The notes: generated by a model not told the origin, from the letters alone. A DNA stretch of 64,000 nucleotides from Lachnospiraceae bacterium (GCA_022483465.1 JAKVNF010000003.1:853280-917279), one strand, 5' to 3'. Counted from the stretch's first letter, positions 18,967 through 29,304 are shown. Made by a program: numbers and translations.

Positions 18967-21630
18967 ATGTTGGAACGGATACTGTTTGAGGAACACTCCA
19001 TACTGGCGCGGGCCTTTGCCGAGACCGCAGACCTTGCCGACGGAAGCGCGGCGGCGCGGGAATTTCAGCGCCTGTTCTTTGCCCTGCTGGAACAGCACCC
19101 GGGGGCGGCGCCCCTGATTCTAAAAGCAGGCAAAGCGCAGGAGGCGTCCCTTCGCCCCGCAGAGCTTGCCGGCGCCGGGGCCCTTCTGGATGCCTGGTTT
19201 GCCGCATCCGACCTTCCCGTCGTCCGCACGGATGCACCGGCACCTGCTGCCGTCAGGGCGCTCCTGGATCAGGCAGACAAGGCCGGGGAGGCGCTTCTTC
19301 CCGTCACCGCAGACCCCGCGCTTCTTTGTCTTGCACAAGGGTCCCAGCGCGTTCTTCTTCTCGAAAAGGAGAACGGGGTTCTTACCCCGAAGGCCTGGGA
19401 GGAGGGCGCTGTCCGGGAGGCCTTTGGCGCAGCGGGAAGCGTTCTCCCCGCCGCCCTGACCCTGAAAAAGCGCCTCGGCCCCCACAGGGCCAAGGCACTT
19501 CTTGCGGCCTATGGGACCCCGGAGGGGATCCGGGCGCATCTTTCCGAGATCCCGGGCGCGCACGCAAGAGACCAGCTCTCCGAGATCCTCTCTGACCCCG
19601 CCTTTTCCGATGCGGAGACGCCGCTGCCCGACCTTGTCCTCCCCGGCGCTTTGGTGCCGGATCTGGAGAAGCTCAGGACTGCTGCCGCCCTGGAGCAGGG
19701 TGCGGAGAAGACCGAGGAAAAGAAGATCACGGAGGAGATCCTCCGCACCCGCGAGGAAGCAGAAAGATACTTTGCAAGGGCCATGGAGGCGATTGGGAAG
19801 GGCCAGACCGTGGGCGTTCTTCCCCTCTTTGACACGCTGCGCTTTGGCAGTGTGGGGCCGCTTCTTGGCGCTGCCATCGCCCTCTCGGAGACCGAGAGCG
19901 CCTTTCTCCCGGTGTCCGGGACAGAGGGGGAGGACGGCACGGTCCTCCCGGAGGGCCAGCTCTCCCTGTTCCCCGCGCCGGCACCGAAGGCGCAGCAGGA
20001 GACTTCCCTCACCGCCGCGTTTCTCATCGGGCACCTCGCAGCCCTGCGCCATGCGGCGGCCGGGCACAAGGGCGCTCCCCTTGCGGTCTTTGGCCTGCAG
20101 AAGCAGTTCCCGTTCTTTGGGGTGAAGGGGGAGGAGTTTGCAGACGGCATTCACCTGCACGGCTTCTTTGACTGCCTGATCGGCGCCTATCTGATCAACC
20201 CCTTAAAGAACGACTACGCGCCGAGAGACCTCGGCGCCGAGTACCTCTCGGATGACACCCTGCCGGAGGAGAAAGTCTTTCTCGCCAAGCGGCGCTGGTC
20301 CGAGGTGCTCTCTGCGGATGAGGCGGGAACCGCCTCCTACGTGCAGCACGCTGCCAGGATCCTTGCGGGGAGCGCCCCGAAAATCCAGGCACGCCTTGCA
20401 AAGGAGGAGATGGCGGATCTCTACGAGAACATCGAGCTCCCGCTCACCTTCGTGCTCTACGACATGCAGCGGATCGGCATCCGGGTCCTGCCGGAAAAGC
20501 TCAAGGCGTACGGGGATCAGCTGACCGGCCGCATCGAAGAGCTCGACCGGACCATCCACGAGCAGGCGGGGGATCCCGACTTCAACATCGCCTCCCCCAA
20601 GCAGCTGGGAGAGCTATTGTTCGACCGCATGCACCTGCCGGGCGGGAAAAAGCTCAAGTCCGGCTGGTCCACCTCCGCGGACATCCTGGAAAAGCTCGCC
20701 CCGGATTATCCTCTGGTTGCAAACATCCTGGAGTACCGGGCCCTCACGAAGCTCAAGTCCACCTACGCGGACGGGCTGGCGGAGTTCATTGCGCCGGACT
20801 CCCGGATCCACACGACCTTCCACCAGACGATCACCGCGACGGGCCGCATCAGCTCCACGGATCCCAACCTGCAGAACATCCCGATGCGCACCCCTCTGGG
20901 GCGGGCCATCCGCAAGGTCTTCCTGCCCCGGGAGGGCTGGAGCTTTACGGACTCGGACTACTCCCAGATCGAGCTTCGGATCCTGGCCTCGATGTCCGGG
21001 GACGAGGCCCTGATCGAGGCCTACCGGGGCGGCCGGGACATCCACCGGATGACCGCCTCCAAGGTCTTCAACACCCCCTTCGACGAGGTCACCGACCTGC
21101 AGCGGCGCAACGCCAAGGCGGTCAACTTCGGCATCGTCTACGGGATCTCGAGCTTCGGCCTCTCCCAGGGACTCTCGATCTCCCGGCAGGAGGCCGCGGC
21201 CTACATCGACCAGTACTTCAAGATGTTCCCGGGGATCAAGACCTTCCTCGATTCCCAGGTGCAGTTCGCAAAGACCAACGGCTACTCCGTCACCATGATG
21301 GGGCGGCGCCGGCCGATCCCGGAGCTCAGGGAGGGCGGCTACCAGCGCCGTCAGTTCGGTGAGCGGGTCGCCATGAACGCGCCGATCCAGGGGACCGGGG
21401 CGGACATCATGAAGAAGGCCATGATCCGGGTCTGGGAGATGCTCCACAGGGAGCACCTCTCCTCTGAGCTCATCCTGCAGATCCACGATGAACTTTTGAT
21501 CGAGACCGCCCCCGGCGAGGAGGAGAAGGTGGAACAGATCCTCCGGGAGGGCATGATGGGCGCCGCGCAGCTGAAGGTGGCGCTGGAAGTCGACTGCCAC
21601 CGGGGCAGCGACTGGTACGAGGCAAAGTGA
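18967..21630 (+). CDS. polA: DNA polymerase I with decayed exonuclease domains
   Basis: An 887-residue family A polymerase. The C-terminal polymerase (about 440-887) is intact: motif A TDSDYSQIELR (D664), motif B RRNAKAVNFGIVYG (K717, F721, Y725) and motif C QIHDELLIE (H840-D841-E842). The N-terminal 195 residues resemble a FEN domain in outline (ILFEEHSILARAFA, RLGPHRAKALLAAYGTPE). However, the YEADD and TGDRD-type acids are missing; the latter position reads TADPALL. The central domain also lacks the DTE motif of proofreading. So this enzyme is predicted to polymerise but have neither exonuclease. The stop overlaps the coaE start. Confidence 0.93.
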   Translation: MLERILFEEHSILARAFAETADLADGSAAAREFQRLFFALLEQHPGAAPLILKAGKAQEASLRPAELAGAGALLDAWFAASDLPVVRTDAPAPAAVRALLDQADKAGEALLPVTADPALLCLAQGSQRVLLLEKENGVLTPKAWEEGAVREAFGAAGSVLPAALTLKKRLGPHRAKALLAAYGTPEGIRAHLSEIPGAHARDQLSEILSDPAFSDAETPLPDLVLPGALVPDLEKLRTAAALEQGAEKTEEKKITEEILRTREEAERYFARAMEAIGKGQTVGVLPLFDTLRFGSVGPLLGAAIALSETESAFLPVSGTEGEDGTVLPEGQLSLFPAPAPKAQQETSLTAAFLIGHLAALRHAAAGHKGAPLAVFGLQKQFPFFGVKGEEFADGIHLHGFFDCLIGAYLINPLKNDYAPRDLGAEYLSDDTLPEEKVFLAKRRWSEVLSADEAGTASYVQHAARILAGSAPKIQARLAKEEMADLYENIELPLTFVLYDMQRIGIRVLPEKLKAYGDQLTGRIEELDRTIHEQAGDPDFNIASPKQLGELLFDRMHLPGGKKLKSGWSTSADILEKLAPDYPLVANILEYRALTKLKSTYADGLAEFIAPDSRIHTTFHQTITATGRISSTDPNLQNIPMRTPLGRAIRKVFLPREGWSFTDSDYSQIELRILASMSGDEALIEAYRGGRDIHRMTASKVFNTPFDEVTDLQRRNAKAVNFGIVYGISSFGLSQGLSISRQEAAAYIDQYFKMFPGIKTFLDSQVQFAKTNGYSVTMMGRRRPIPELREGGYQRRQFGERVAMNAPIQGTGADIMKKAMIRVWEMLHREHLSSELILQIHDELLIETAPGEEEKVEQILREGMMGAAQLKVALEVDCHRGSDWYEAK

Positions 21631-22259
21631 TGCGGATCATCGGCGTGACAGGGGGCGTTGGCTCCGGAAAATCGGAGCTGCTCCGCTACATTGAAACCCA
21701 CTACCGGGCATATGTCCTGCGCTCGGACGAGGCGGCCCACGCGGTCTCCCTCGTCCCCGGGGGAAGCGTCTACCCGCAGCTCGTTGCGCTGCTCGAAGCG
21801 GGAAATCAGGCAAAGGGCGCTTCGGATCATCCCCTGCTTCTTCCCGACGGCACCATCGACCGAAAGGAGATGGCAGCGCGGATCTTCGGGGACCCCGAAC
21901 TTCTGTCAGGGGTGAACGCCCTCGTCCACCCCGCGGTGCGCGTCTACATCGAAGAGGCGATCCAAAAGGCCGCCGACGCCAAAGTCTACGACTACTTTTT
22001 CCTCGAGGCAGCGCTTCTGATCGAGGAGGGGTACCGAAAAGTCGTGAACAGCATGTGGTACATCCATGCGGATGAGGCGGTGCGGCGCCAGCGCCTTGCC
22101 AAGAGCCGGGGCTACTCCAAGGAAAAGACCGATGCCATCATGAAGAGCCAGCTCTCCGAGAGAGAATTTTACGAAAACGCGGACGTGGTGATCGACAACT
22201 CCGGGAGCCTTGCGGATGCCTTTCGCCAGATTGATGCGGCGCTGGCAAACATGGTATAA
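21630..22259 (+). CDS. coaE: dephospho-CoA kinase
   Basis: Phosphorylates dephospho-CoA at the 3' hydroxyl, the last step of coenzyme A synthesis. The P-loop GVTGGVGSGKSELL is at residues 5-18. LRSDEAAH (about 32) and HPAVRVYIEEA (about 104) match CoaE substrate regions, and RLAKSRGYS lies in the lid. The product is 209 residues. ATG 21630 overlaps the polA stop (TGATG); GTG 21627 is an alternative. polA-coaE adjacency is common in Firmicutes. Confidence 0.93.
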   Translation: MRIIGVTGGVGSGKSELLRYIETHYRAYVLRSDEAAHAVSLVPGGSVYPQLVALLEAGNQAKGASDHPLLLPDGTIDRKEMAARIFGDPELLSGVNALVHPAVRVYIEEAIQKAADAKVYDYFFLEAALLIEEGYRKVVNSMWYIHADEAVRRQRLAKSRGYSKEKTDAIMKSQLSEREFYENADVVIDNSGSLADAFRQIDAALANMV

Positions 22260-22260
22260 T
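22231..22260 (+). promoter_or_regulatory. promoter for the YycJ-like gene
   Basis: TTGATG (22231-22236), an 18-base spacer and a consensus TATAAT (22255-22260) preceded by TGG. The -10 overlaps the last codons and stop of coaE. Confidence 0.6.
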
Positions 22261-22320
22261 TCGGCCCGGTAACCAATCACAATTGACAAAGATCGCGGCA
22301 GCGCGCCGCGGAAGGAAAAC

Positions 22321-23115
22321 ATGATATTTCAGAGTTTCGCATCGGGCTCCTCCGGGAACTGCATTCTCGTGGGGTCCGATTCCTGCAGGATCCTGGTGGA
22401 CTGCGGCATCTCGAGAAAGCGCACCATGGACGCCCTGGCAGCCCAGGACATGACCCTGGAGGATCTGGACGGGATCTTCCTCACCCATGAGCACACGGAC
22501 CACATCCAGGGGCTGCCCATGATCGCGAAGAAGACCCGGATGCCGATCTACGCAACCCGGGGCACCATCGAGGCGGTACAGAAAAAGCTGGGGGACGCCA
22601 TCGATCCCCAGCGGTTTGTGACCGTACAGGCCGACACCCCCGTCACCGTCGGGGACCTCACCGTCAACCCGATGAAGATCAGCCACGACGCCGCCGAGCC
22701 CGTGGGCTACCGGATCTTCGGGGAGGGGAAGAAGGCCTGCGTCTGCACGGACCTCGGCTGCTACGACAACTACACCGTGGACTGCCTGCAGGACGCCGAT
22801 GTGCTCCTTCTCGAGGCAAACCACGACGTCAACATGCTGCAGGTGGGGCCCTATCCCTACCGGTTAAAGCAGCGGATCCTGGGGAACCTGGGCCATCTGT
22901 CCAACGTCTCCTCGGGAGAGCTCTTGACCAAAGTTCTGAACGACCACTTAAAGGCCGTCTTCCTGGGCCATCTGTCCCAGGAGAACAACTATCCGGACCT
23001 CGCCTTTGAGACCGTGCGCCTCGAGGTCATGGAGTCCACCGGAGACTACCGCGCAGAGGATCTGCCGATTTCCGTCGCATCCCGGCAGCAACCCACCGCC
23101 GCCGTCGAGTTCTGA
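22321..23115 (+). CDS. MBL-fold hydrolase, YycJ/WalJ-like
   Basis: A 264-residue metallo-beta-lactamase-fold protein. It opens with the family pattern FASGSSGNCILVG and has LTHEHTDHIQGL with the metal-binding residues (about 57-68). KISHDAAEPVGY and LGHLSQENN (about 217) complete the metal set. YycJ-type proteins often accompany the WalRK two-component genes and have been linked to DNA repair and cell-wall control; those partners are not next to it here. It has its own promoter overlapping coaE. Confidence 0.85.
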   Translation: MIFQSFASGSSGNCILVGSDSCRILVDCGISRKRTMDALAAQDMTLEDLDGIFLTHEHTDHIQGLPMIAKKTRMPIYATRGTIEAVQKKLGDAIDPQRFVTVQADTPVTVGDLTVNPMKISHDAAEPVGYRIFGEGKKACVCTDLGCYDNYTVDCLQDADVLLLEANHDVNMLQVGPYPYRLKQRILGNLGHLSNVSSGELLTKVLNDHLKAVFLGHLSQENNYPDLAFETVRLEVMESTGDYRAEDLPISVASRQQPTAAVEF

Positions 23116-23132
23116 GTACAAAGGAGAAAATC

Positions 23133-23411
23133 ATGCAGGAGAGAGCCATCATCACCGTCGTCGGCAAAGACACCGTCGGCATCATCGCAAAGGTCTGCAC
23201 CTTCCTGGCGAAGGAGCAGATCAACATCCTCGACATCTCCCAGACCATCGTCCAGGGCTATTTCAACATGATGATGATCGTCGATGTCACCAACCTGGGG
23301 AAGCCCTTCGGCGACATGGCCGAGGAGCTGGCCGGAATGGGACAGAAGGAGATCGGCGTCCAGATCAAGGCGCAGAAGGAAGAGATCTTCGACAGCATGC
23401 ACCGCATCTGA
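23133..23411 (+). CDS. ACT domain protein (UPF0237)
   Basis: A 92-residue single ACT-domain protein: [18 protein letters not shown] opens the fold and [21 protein letters not shown] follows. It resembles the GcvR-like regulatory ACT proteins that bind amino acids, but the ligand is unknown. It is consistently paired in Firmicutes with the PFL-like protein encoded next, which starts 19 bases downstream here. AAAGGAGAAAA precedes the start. Confidence 0.9.
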   Translation: MQERAIITVVGKDTVGIIAKVCTFLAKEQINILDISQTIVQGYFNMMMIVDVTNLGKPFGDMAEELAGMGQKEIGVQIKAQKEEIFDSMHRI

Positions 23412-23430
23412 GACCGGACAGGGAGAAGAC

Positions 23431-24795
23431 ATGATCAACATCCATGAAGTAGAAGAGACCAACCAGATGATCGAGAAGGAGAACCTCGATGTCCGCACCA
23501 TCACGATGGGCATCAGCCTGCTCGACTGCATCGATTCCGACCTCGCCACACTGAAGAAGAACATCCACGAGAAGATCTACCGCTGCGCGAAAGACCTGGT
23601 CCGGACGGGGGAGGAGATCTCCCGGGACTTCGGCATTCCCATCGTCAACAAGCGGATCTCGGTGACCCCGATCGCGCTGATCGGTGCCTCCGCCTGCCAC
23701 TCGGAGGCGGATTTCGTGGAGATCGCAAAGGAGCTCGACGCCGTGGCAAAGGAGGTCGGGGTCAACTTCCTCGGCGGCTACTCCGCCCTGGTGTCCAAGG
23801 GCATGACCCCGGCAGATGAGCTGCTCATCCGCTCCATCCCCGAGGCACTTGCCGAGACGGACGTCCTGTGCAGCTCCGTGAACCTCGGCAGCACCAAGAC
23901 CGGCATCGACATGGACGCGGTGCGCCTGATGGGCAGCATCGTCAAGCAGACCGCCGAGCGCACGAAGGATGCGCCCCTCAACGCCTGTTCCAAGCTCGTC
24001 GTCTTCTGCAACGCCCCGGATGACAACCCCTTCATGGCAGGTGCCTTCCACGGCGTGACCGAGGGGGACGTGGTGCTGAACGTGGGCGTCTCCGGGCCCG
24101 GCGTCGTCAAGAAGGCCCTGGAGAGCTGCCACGGGCAGTCCTTCGAGGTGGTGTGTGAGACCGTCAAGCGCACCGCCTTCAAGGTGACCCGGGTGGGCCA
24201 GCTCGTCGCAAGAGAGGCATCGAAGCGCCTGGGCCAGCCCTTTGGCATCATCGACCTCTCCCTGGCACCCACCCCTGCCATCGGCGACTCCGTCGCCGAC
24301 ATCCTCTGCGAGATGGGACTGGAGCAGGCGGGTGCCCCCGGCACCACCGCTGCCCTGGCCCTGCTCAATGACCAGGTCAAGAAGGGGGGCCTCATGGCAA
24401 GCTCCTACGTGGGCGGCCTCTCCGGCGCCTTCATCCCGGTGTCGGAGGACCAGGGCATGATCAACGCAGCAGCCGCCGGTGCCCTGACCATCGAGAAGCT
24501 CGAGGCCATGACCTGCGTCTGCTCGGTGGGTCTGGACATGATCGCCATCCCGGGCGACACGAAGGACACCACGATCGCCGGCATCATCGCCGACGAGATG
24601 GCCCTGGGCATGGTGAACGCCAAGACCACTGCCTGCCGCCTGATTCCGGTGCCCGGAAAGGGCGTCGGGGACACGGTGGAGTTCGGCGGGCTCCTGGGCC
24701 ATGCACCCATCATGCCGGTCAACACCTTCTCCTGTGATGAGTTCGTGAACCGCGGCGGCCGCATCCCGGCACCGGTTCACAGCTTCAAGAATTAA
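23431..24795 (+). CDS. PFL family protein (DUF711/UPF0210)
   Basis: A 454-residue protein of the DUF711 family, structurally related to glycyl-radical enzymes (pyruvate formate-lyase-like) but without demonstrated activity. The start at 23431 follows AGGGAGAAG and the protein opens [20 protein letters not shown], typical of the family; an upstream extension overlaps the ACT gene and is rejected. Conserved stretches include [26 protein letters not shown] and [16 protein letters not shown] see no C-terminal glycyl-radical RVxGY motif, so it is probably not itself a radical enzyme. Confidence 0.88.
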   Translation: MINIHEVEETNQMIEKENLDVRTITMGISLLDCIDSDLATLKKNIHEKIYRCAKDLVRTGEEISRDFGIPIVNKRISVTPIALIGASACHSEADFVEIAKELDAVAKEVGVNFLGGYSALVSKGMTPADELLIRSIPEALAETDVLCSSVNLGSTKTGIDMDAVRLMGSIVKQTAERTKDAPLNACSKLVVFCNAPDDNPFMAGAFHGVTEGDVVLNVGVSGPGVVKKALESCHGQSFEVVCETVKRTAFKVTRVGQLVAREASKRLGQPFGIIDLSLAPTPAIGDSVADILCEMGLEQAGAPGTTAALALLNDQVKKGGLMASSYVGGLSGAFIPVSEDQGMINAAAAGALTIEKLEAMTCVCSVGLDMIAIPGDTKDTTIAGIIADEMALGMVNAKTTACRLIPVPGKGVGDTVEFGGLLGHAPIMPVNTFSCDEFVNRGGRIPAPVHSFKN

Positions 24796-24825
24796 AATCA
24801 AAACGCAATACGGGGGTACAAAAAG

Positions 24826-25815
24826 ATGGCAATCGAAAAGACACTGGATGTGACAGCACTCGGCGAGCTCCTCGTCGACTTCACGCAGAACGGGGACTCT
24901 GCCCAGGGAAATCCGCTCTTTGAGGCAAACCCGGGCGGCGCGCCCTGCAACGTGCTCTCGATGCTCGCCCGCCTCGGCCACAAGGTCAGCTTTGTGGGCA
25001 AGGTCGGAGAGGACATGTTCGGGCGGATGCTTCGGGACCGGGCGGCAGAACAGGGGATTGACATGTCGGGCCTGAAGATGGACAAGGAGGTCCACACGAC
25101 TCTCGCCTTTGTCCAGAAGCTCCCCAACGGGGACCGGGACTTCTCGTTCTACCGCAAGCCCGGCGCAGACGTCTGCCTCACCGCCGCGGAGGTCCGGGAG
25201 GACCGGCCGCTGATCGAGGGCGCACGCCTGTTCCACTTCGGAACCCTCTCCATGACGGATCCCGCCGTGGCCGAGGCGACCAAAGAGGCCCTTCGGATCG
25301 CGAAGGAGGCGGGGGACCTTGTCACCTTTGATCCCAACTACCGGGAGCCCCTGTGGGAGAGCGAGGCGGCCGCCAAGGAGGCCATCGCCTTCGGCATGTC
25401 CCAGTGCGATGTCATGAAGATCTCCGACAACGAGATCGAGCTCATGACCGGCACCACCGACATCGAGAAGGGCGTGCGGCAGCTCCAGGAGACCTACAAG
25501 ATCCCGCTGATCTTTGCCACCCTCGGCAAGGACGGCGCCATGGCCTTCCATAGGGACAAGAACCTCTGCGTGCGCAAGGCGGGCTTTGTCAACGAGAAGA
25601 CCATCGAGACGACCGGCGCCGGAGACACCTTCTGTGCCTGCGCCCTCCACTACGTGCTCACCTACGGCCTGGACGGCCTGGGGGAGAGGGAACTCACCGA
25701 GCTCCTCACCTTCGCCAATGCCGCCGCTTCCCTCATCACCACGAGAAAGGGCGCGCTGGCCGTCATGCCCACCAAGGAAGAGGTGGAGGCTTTCCTGAAG
25801 GAGCGGGGAGAGTAA
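24826..25815 (+). CDS. PfkB-family carbohydrate kinase, fructokinase-like
   Basis: A 329-residue ribokinase-fold sugar kinase. The N-terminal signature ANPGGAPCNVLSMLARLG (about 43) contacts the sugar. The C-terminal TTGAGDTFCACAL (about 264) supplies the anion hole and catalytic aspartate. FDPNYREPLW (about 168) is typical of fructokinases, which phosphorylate fructose at C6. No transporter or sucrose gene is adjacent, so the natural substrate is inferred only from similarity. A terminator follows. Confidence 0.87.
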   Translation: MAIEKTLDVTALGELLVDFTQNGDSAQGNPLFEANPGGAPCNVLSMLARLGHKVSFVGKVGEDMFGRMLRDRAAEQGIDMSGLKMDKEVHTTLAFVQKLPNGDRDFSFYRKPGADVCLTAAEVREDRPLIEGARLFHFGTLSMTDPAVAEATKEALRIAKEAGDLVTFDPNYREPLWESEAAAKEAIAFGMSQCDVMKISDNEIELMTGTTDIEKGVRQLQETYKIPLIFATLGKDGAMAFHRDKNLCVRKAGFVNEKTIETTGAGDTFCACALHYVLTYGLDGLGERELTELLTFANAAASLITTRKGALAVMPTKEEVEAFLKERGE

Positions 25816-25840
25816 GCAGCCCGGGTTCCATCCGATTTTC

Positions 25841-25881
25841 ATCCTGGCGTGCGAGACAAGAGCGCGTCAGGATTTTATTTT
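25841..25881 (+). terminator. terminator after the sugar kinase gene
   Basis: ATCCTGGCGTGC (25841-25852) pairs with GCGCGTCAGGAT (25862-25873), followed by TTTATTTTT. It overlaps the in-frame extension of the next gene, supporting a later start there. Confidence 0.8.
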
Positions 25882-25965
25882 TCTGCAGCCGTTGATATAC
25901 CGACAGACAATCCGCCGGGCGCCCGATGCGATGCCATCCGGGTCAGGCGGGGAAAGGGCAGAGAT

Positions 25966-27446
25966 ATGCTGGAAGTTCTCCTGAGCTGGGCGGTGATCTT
26001 TCTGACAACCTATGGGGTGGGAGAGGGGGGAGCCCGGATCCTGCACCGGCACCTGCCCGCCTCCCCGGCATTGGCATCGCGCATCACGCCAAAGCTCGTC
26101 CTGGGCCTTGTCGTCCTGACCGTGTACAGTGAATTCTTCAGCCTCTTTGCCGGGGTCGGCGCCCTCTGCCACCTTTTGGTGATCGGCGGGCTGGTGGTCT
26201 TCCTCCTTCGAAGCAAAGCCCTCCGGGGTGCCTACCGGCACTGCTTTTCGCAGTTTCGGGATATCCTGAAGACCCACACGGGGCTCGTCCTTCTCGCCAT
26301 CGTGCTGATCATCGCCTTCTACAGCTCCCGGGGCACCTTCCACACGGACACCGGCATCTACCACGCGGCGGCGATCCGCTTCATCGAGCGCTGCGGCGTC
26401 ATCAAGGGCCTTGCCAACCTCCAGCTCCACTACGGCTACAACAGCGCCTACCTGGTCCTGTGCGCCTTTTTCTCCTACGCCTGGCTCCCTGGGATCGGCG
26501 CCAACGCCGGCGGGACCCTGGCCCTCCACACGCTGACAGGCTTTCTCGCCTGCTTTGCCAGCTGCTATGCCGCTCTGGGCCTTCGGCACTGGAAGGCCCA
26601 CCGCCTTCACCTCGCGGACGCGGCCCGCATCGCCCTGCTCCTCTATGTCCTGACCAACGCCTGCGGCCTGATGTCCCCGGCGACGGACTACGGGACCCTG
26701 CTCTTTTCCCACCTGCTTCTTTGCTTCTGGCTGGATGTGGTGGAGGAGCGGGCGGAAAAGGGCACTGCGGGGGACAGGCGCCTTCGGGACAACTCCTACG
26801 GGTACCTCTGCGTCCTGGCCCTGTTTCTCGTGAGCATGAAGCTCTCCGCCGCGGCGATGGTCCTGCTGGTCCTCTACCCGCTGGTGCGCCTGATCAGGAC
26901 CCGCCGGGGAAAGGCGGTCCTGGCCTTCCTTCTTCTTGGCTTTGTGTCCTTTGTCCCGTTCCTGATCCGGAACGTGATCCTCTCCGGGTGGCTGTTCTAC
27001 CCCTTTGAGGCGATCGACCTCTTCTCGGTCCCCTGGAAGGTCCCGGTGGCGTACTCCCTGGTGGACTCCGCCCAGATCAAGGTCTGGGGGCGCTGCCTCT
27101 ACGACATCACCAAGGTGGACCTGCCGATGCGGGAGTGGATTCCCGTCTGGTGGGATGGCCAGTACGACTACGACCAGATGCTGCTCTACGCCCTGATGGC
27201 CAGCGTCCCGATGTCTGTCATCGACCTCCTCCTGCTCCGAAAGAACCGGATCCGGCTCCGGGATCACCTGGACGCGGTCCTGCTCGCCATCTCCTTGTAC
27301 GTCTCGGTGGGAGTCTGGTTTGTCACCGCGCCCTTTGTCCGATATGGGCTCGCCTTCCTCCTGACCACGCCCCTTCTCTCGGTGTCGCTCTTTTTCTCCC
27401 TCCTTCGGGGAAAGCGCTCCTTCTGGAAGGCGCCGGGGATCTATAT
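25966..27446 (+). pseudogene. large multi-pass membrane protein, N-terminal fragment (interrupted)
   Basis: The gene starts at ATG 25966 behind GGGGAAAGGG and encodes about 10 hydrophobic segments with short charged loops. SSRGTFHTDTGIYHAAAIRF is reminiscent of polytopic glycosyltransferases that use lipid-linked sugars, in which a loop acid is catalytic; assignment to that group is tentative. The frame is broken at APGIYI by an insertion sequence at 27447. Read across the target duplication, the frame continues without error as GIYI-ALFVLIGYCSWIDHYTN, so the host gene was intact until insertion. Later fragments lie at 29341-29398, 29758-29816 and 31681-31925. The ancestral protein would be about 600 residues. 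Confidence 0.75.
27441..27446. repeat. target-site duplication, left copy (CTATAT)
   Basis: CTATAT abuts the left terminal inverted repeat of the insertion sequence. The matching copy is at 29341-29346. Confidence 0.85.
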
Positions 27447-27533
27447 CCCAAAATCGCAAAATTTTTTACTAGGCGTCCTGGGATGACCCCATTAAAATGC
27501 CAATAAACGTTGGAAATAAGGCATAAAATGACA

Positions 27534-27562
27534 TTGCAACCTCTGCCAAATGCAAGTATAAT
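27534..27562 (+). promoter_or_regulatory. transposase promoter
   Basis: TTGCAA (27534-27539), a 17-base spacer and a perfect TATAAT (27557-27562), 38 bases before the transposase start. Confidence 0.6.
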
Positions 27563-27600
27563 AACTGTTAGATATTATACTAGCAATTCAGAGGGCGGCC

Positions 27601-29304
27601 ATGTACAGCAATACAGATGTACTCGTTAAAACTCCGAAATCAAGCGACAAGGGAACTATCCATATCCTCACCACAGGTTATGTCTTGCTCGCCACAGAGT
27701 ATCATTGGGACTCTGAGAAGCGGTGTCCTGTCGACAAGCGGATCTCAATCGGAAAAATTGTCGATGGTGATCGCTCTCATATGCATCCAAACAAGAACTA
27801 TGAGCGGTTCTTCGGTCCCATCGATGCCGAGGTGAACCGACAGAAGGACACCTTCGGCACAAAGGCCCGTAAAGCTGCCGGCAAAACGGATTCGAAGCTC
27901 TCCTTTGGGCCGTACCTGGTTCTAAAGGCGGCCGCAGAGCAATCCGGATGCTATACCGCTCTGACACGGGTCTACCCTGAATATGAGCGGAAAATCATTG
28001 CATTGGCCGTCTACTCCATTGTTGCGGAAAGTTCAACTGCCCAGATGTTTCCCGGTTGGTGTTTTGATCACTACTGCGGTCTGGATCGTGTCATCGACGA
28101 CAGTGAAGTCAGCGGCCTATACCGTCTGATCGGGTCAGATGAGGGAAATATCAATGTGTTCTTCCGGATTTTCCGGGAAGAATACGAGAAACGATTTCCC
28201 CGAAAGGACAGCAATCGGGTCATTGCCTTTGACTCCACCAATCAAAACACCCAGTCTGAGAATGAAGATCTTGCTGAGTTCGGAAAAGCCAAGACCGATT
28301 TTGGCCTGAAGATCATCAACACGGCTATGTTTGTGGATGAAGAGACCGGTATTCCTATGTGGTATGAACACTACGACGGTTCTCTCCTGGATAAGGTGCA
28401 GACGTCCTTCTCATTGAAAAAGATCGTGGATGCAGGATACCAAAAGCTGTTCGCAATGTTCGATCGAGGATACTTTTCAGAGGACGTCATCAAAGCTCTC
28501 CGGAACGTAAAGGATCTGGAATATGGTGTCCTCTGCCCAGACAATGTCAACTGGGTAGATGAGCTCATCAAAGATCATGGAGCGGAGATCCGCGGAAAGC
28601 AGAAATACCTGACGACGGAGCCCAACGTATTTGGAAAGCGGTACCCGGTAACAGTGGCTGGAAAGGCTTGCTTTGCCTACCTCTTCTTTGATCACTCCCG
28701 GGAATTTGATGAGGAACAGTCCATAAGGAGCACTATTTCCTATTACTTCAATGAGGCCTCCAAGAGAAAACGCTACACGGAAAAGATGGCGCAGGACTAC
28801 GCTCCAAAAGGGATCATTGTCGTTAAAAAGGCCGATCCGGAAACAGGGAAGAACTTCACCATCCTGGAGGACACTGAAATGATCCAGACGATGGTCGATC
28901 GTGCCGGATTCCTTGTTCTCGTCAGTGATACTGAAATGACGGCATCCGAGGCAATCCGGATTATCCGGCGACGTGATGTTGTGGAGCACGTCTTCGAATC
29001 CATCAAGCGGCACTTTGATCTGTCGGTCACATACACCCACTCCGTCAAGACATATCGGGGGAAGATGTTCGCGGCCTTTATCGCAAGCATTCTCTTTGCC
29101 ACGCTGACATGGGATTTGAGGGAAGTGCTTCACGATAAGACCAGTGCAACCATCGCCTTCGAGATGATGGAGCTAAACAAGTATAAGGTGGAACTGCAGT
29201 CTGATGGCAGTTGGTATCCGTCCTATGCGATGAGCAGGATTCAGAAGGAACTGATCTCCAAGGTTGGCCTCACAGAGGACGAGGCAATCAACCAGGCAAA
29301 CTGA
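27601..29304 (+). CDS. DDE transposase, IS4/IS1634-like
   Basis: A 567-residue transposase that cuts and joins the element ends. Candidate catalytic residues are D211 (VIAFDSTNQN), D288 (FAMFDRGYFS) and a glutamate at 462 or 466 (RRRDVVEHVFESIKRHF), the DDE arrangement of IS4-type enzymes with a long insertion before the glutamate. Compared with the partial copy downstream, one extra A near 29300 ends this reading frame in NQAN instead of continuing NQATEIKLLV. This copy has therefore lost seven C-terminal residues. Whether it is still active is unknown. Confidence 0.88.
   Translation: MYSNTDVLVKTPKSSDKGTIHILTTGYVLLATEYHWDSEKRCPVDKRISIGKIVDGDRSHMHPNKNYERFFGPIDAEVNRQKDTFGTKARKAAGKTDSKLSFGPYLVLKAAAEQSGCYTALTRVYPEYERKIIALAVYSIVAESSTAQMFPGWCFDHYCGLDRVIDDSEVSGLYRLIGSDEGNINVFFRIFREEYEKRFPRKDSNRVIAFDSTNQNTQSENEDLAEFGKAKTDFGLKIINTAMFVDEETGIPMWYEHYDGSLLDKVQTSFSLKKIVDAGYQKLFAMFDRGYFSEDVIKALRNVKDLEYGVLCPDNVNWVDELIKDHGAEIRGKQKYLTTEPNVFGKRYPVTVAGKACFAYLFFDHSREFDEEQSIRSTISYYFNEASKRKRYTEKMAQDYAPKGIIVVKKADPETGKNFTILEDTEMIQTMVDRAGFLVLVSDTEMTASEAIRIIRRRDVVEHVFESIKRHFDLSVTYTHSVKTYRGKMFAAFIASILFATLTWDLREVLHDKTSATIAFEMMELNKYKVELQSDGSWYPSYAMSRIQKELISKVGLTEDEAINQAN

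Noticed and set aside
25849..25965. N-terminal extension of the broken membrane protein
   Set aside because: It overlaps the terminator of the preceding gene and has no ribosome site; ATG 25966 is better.
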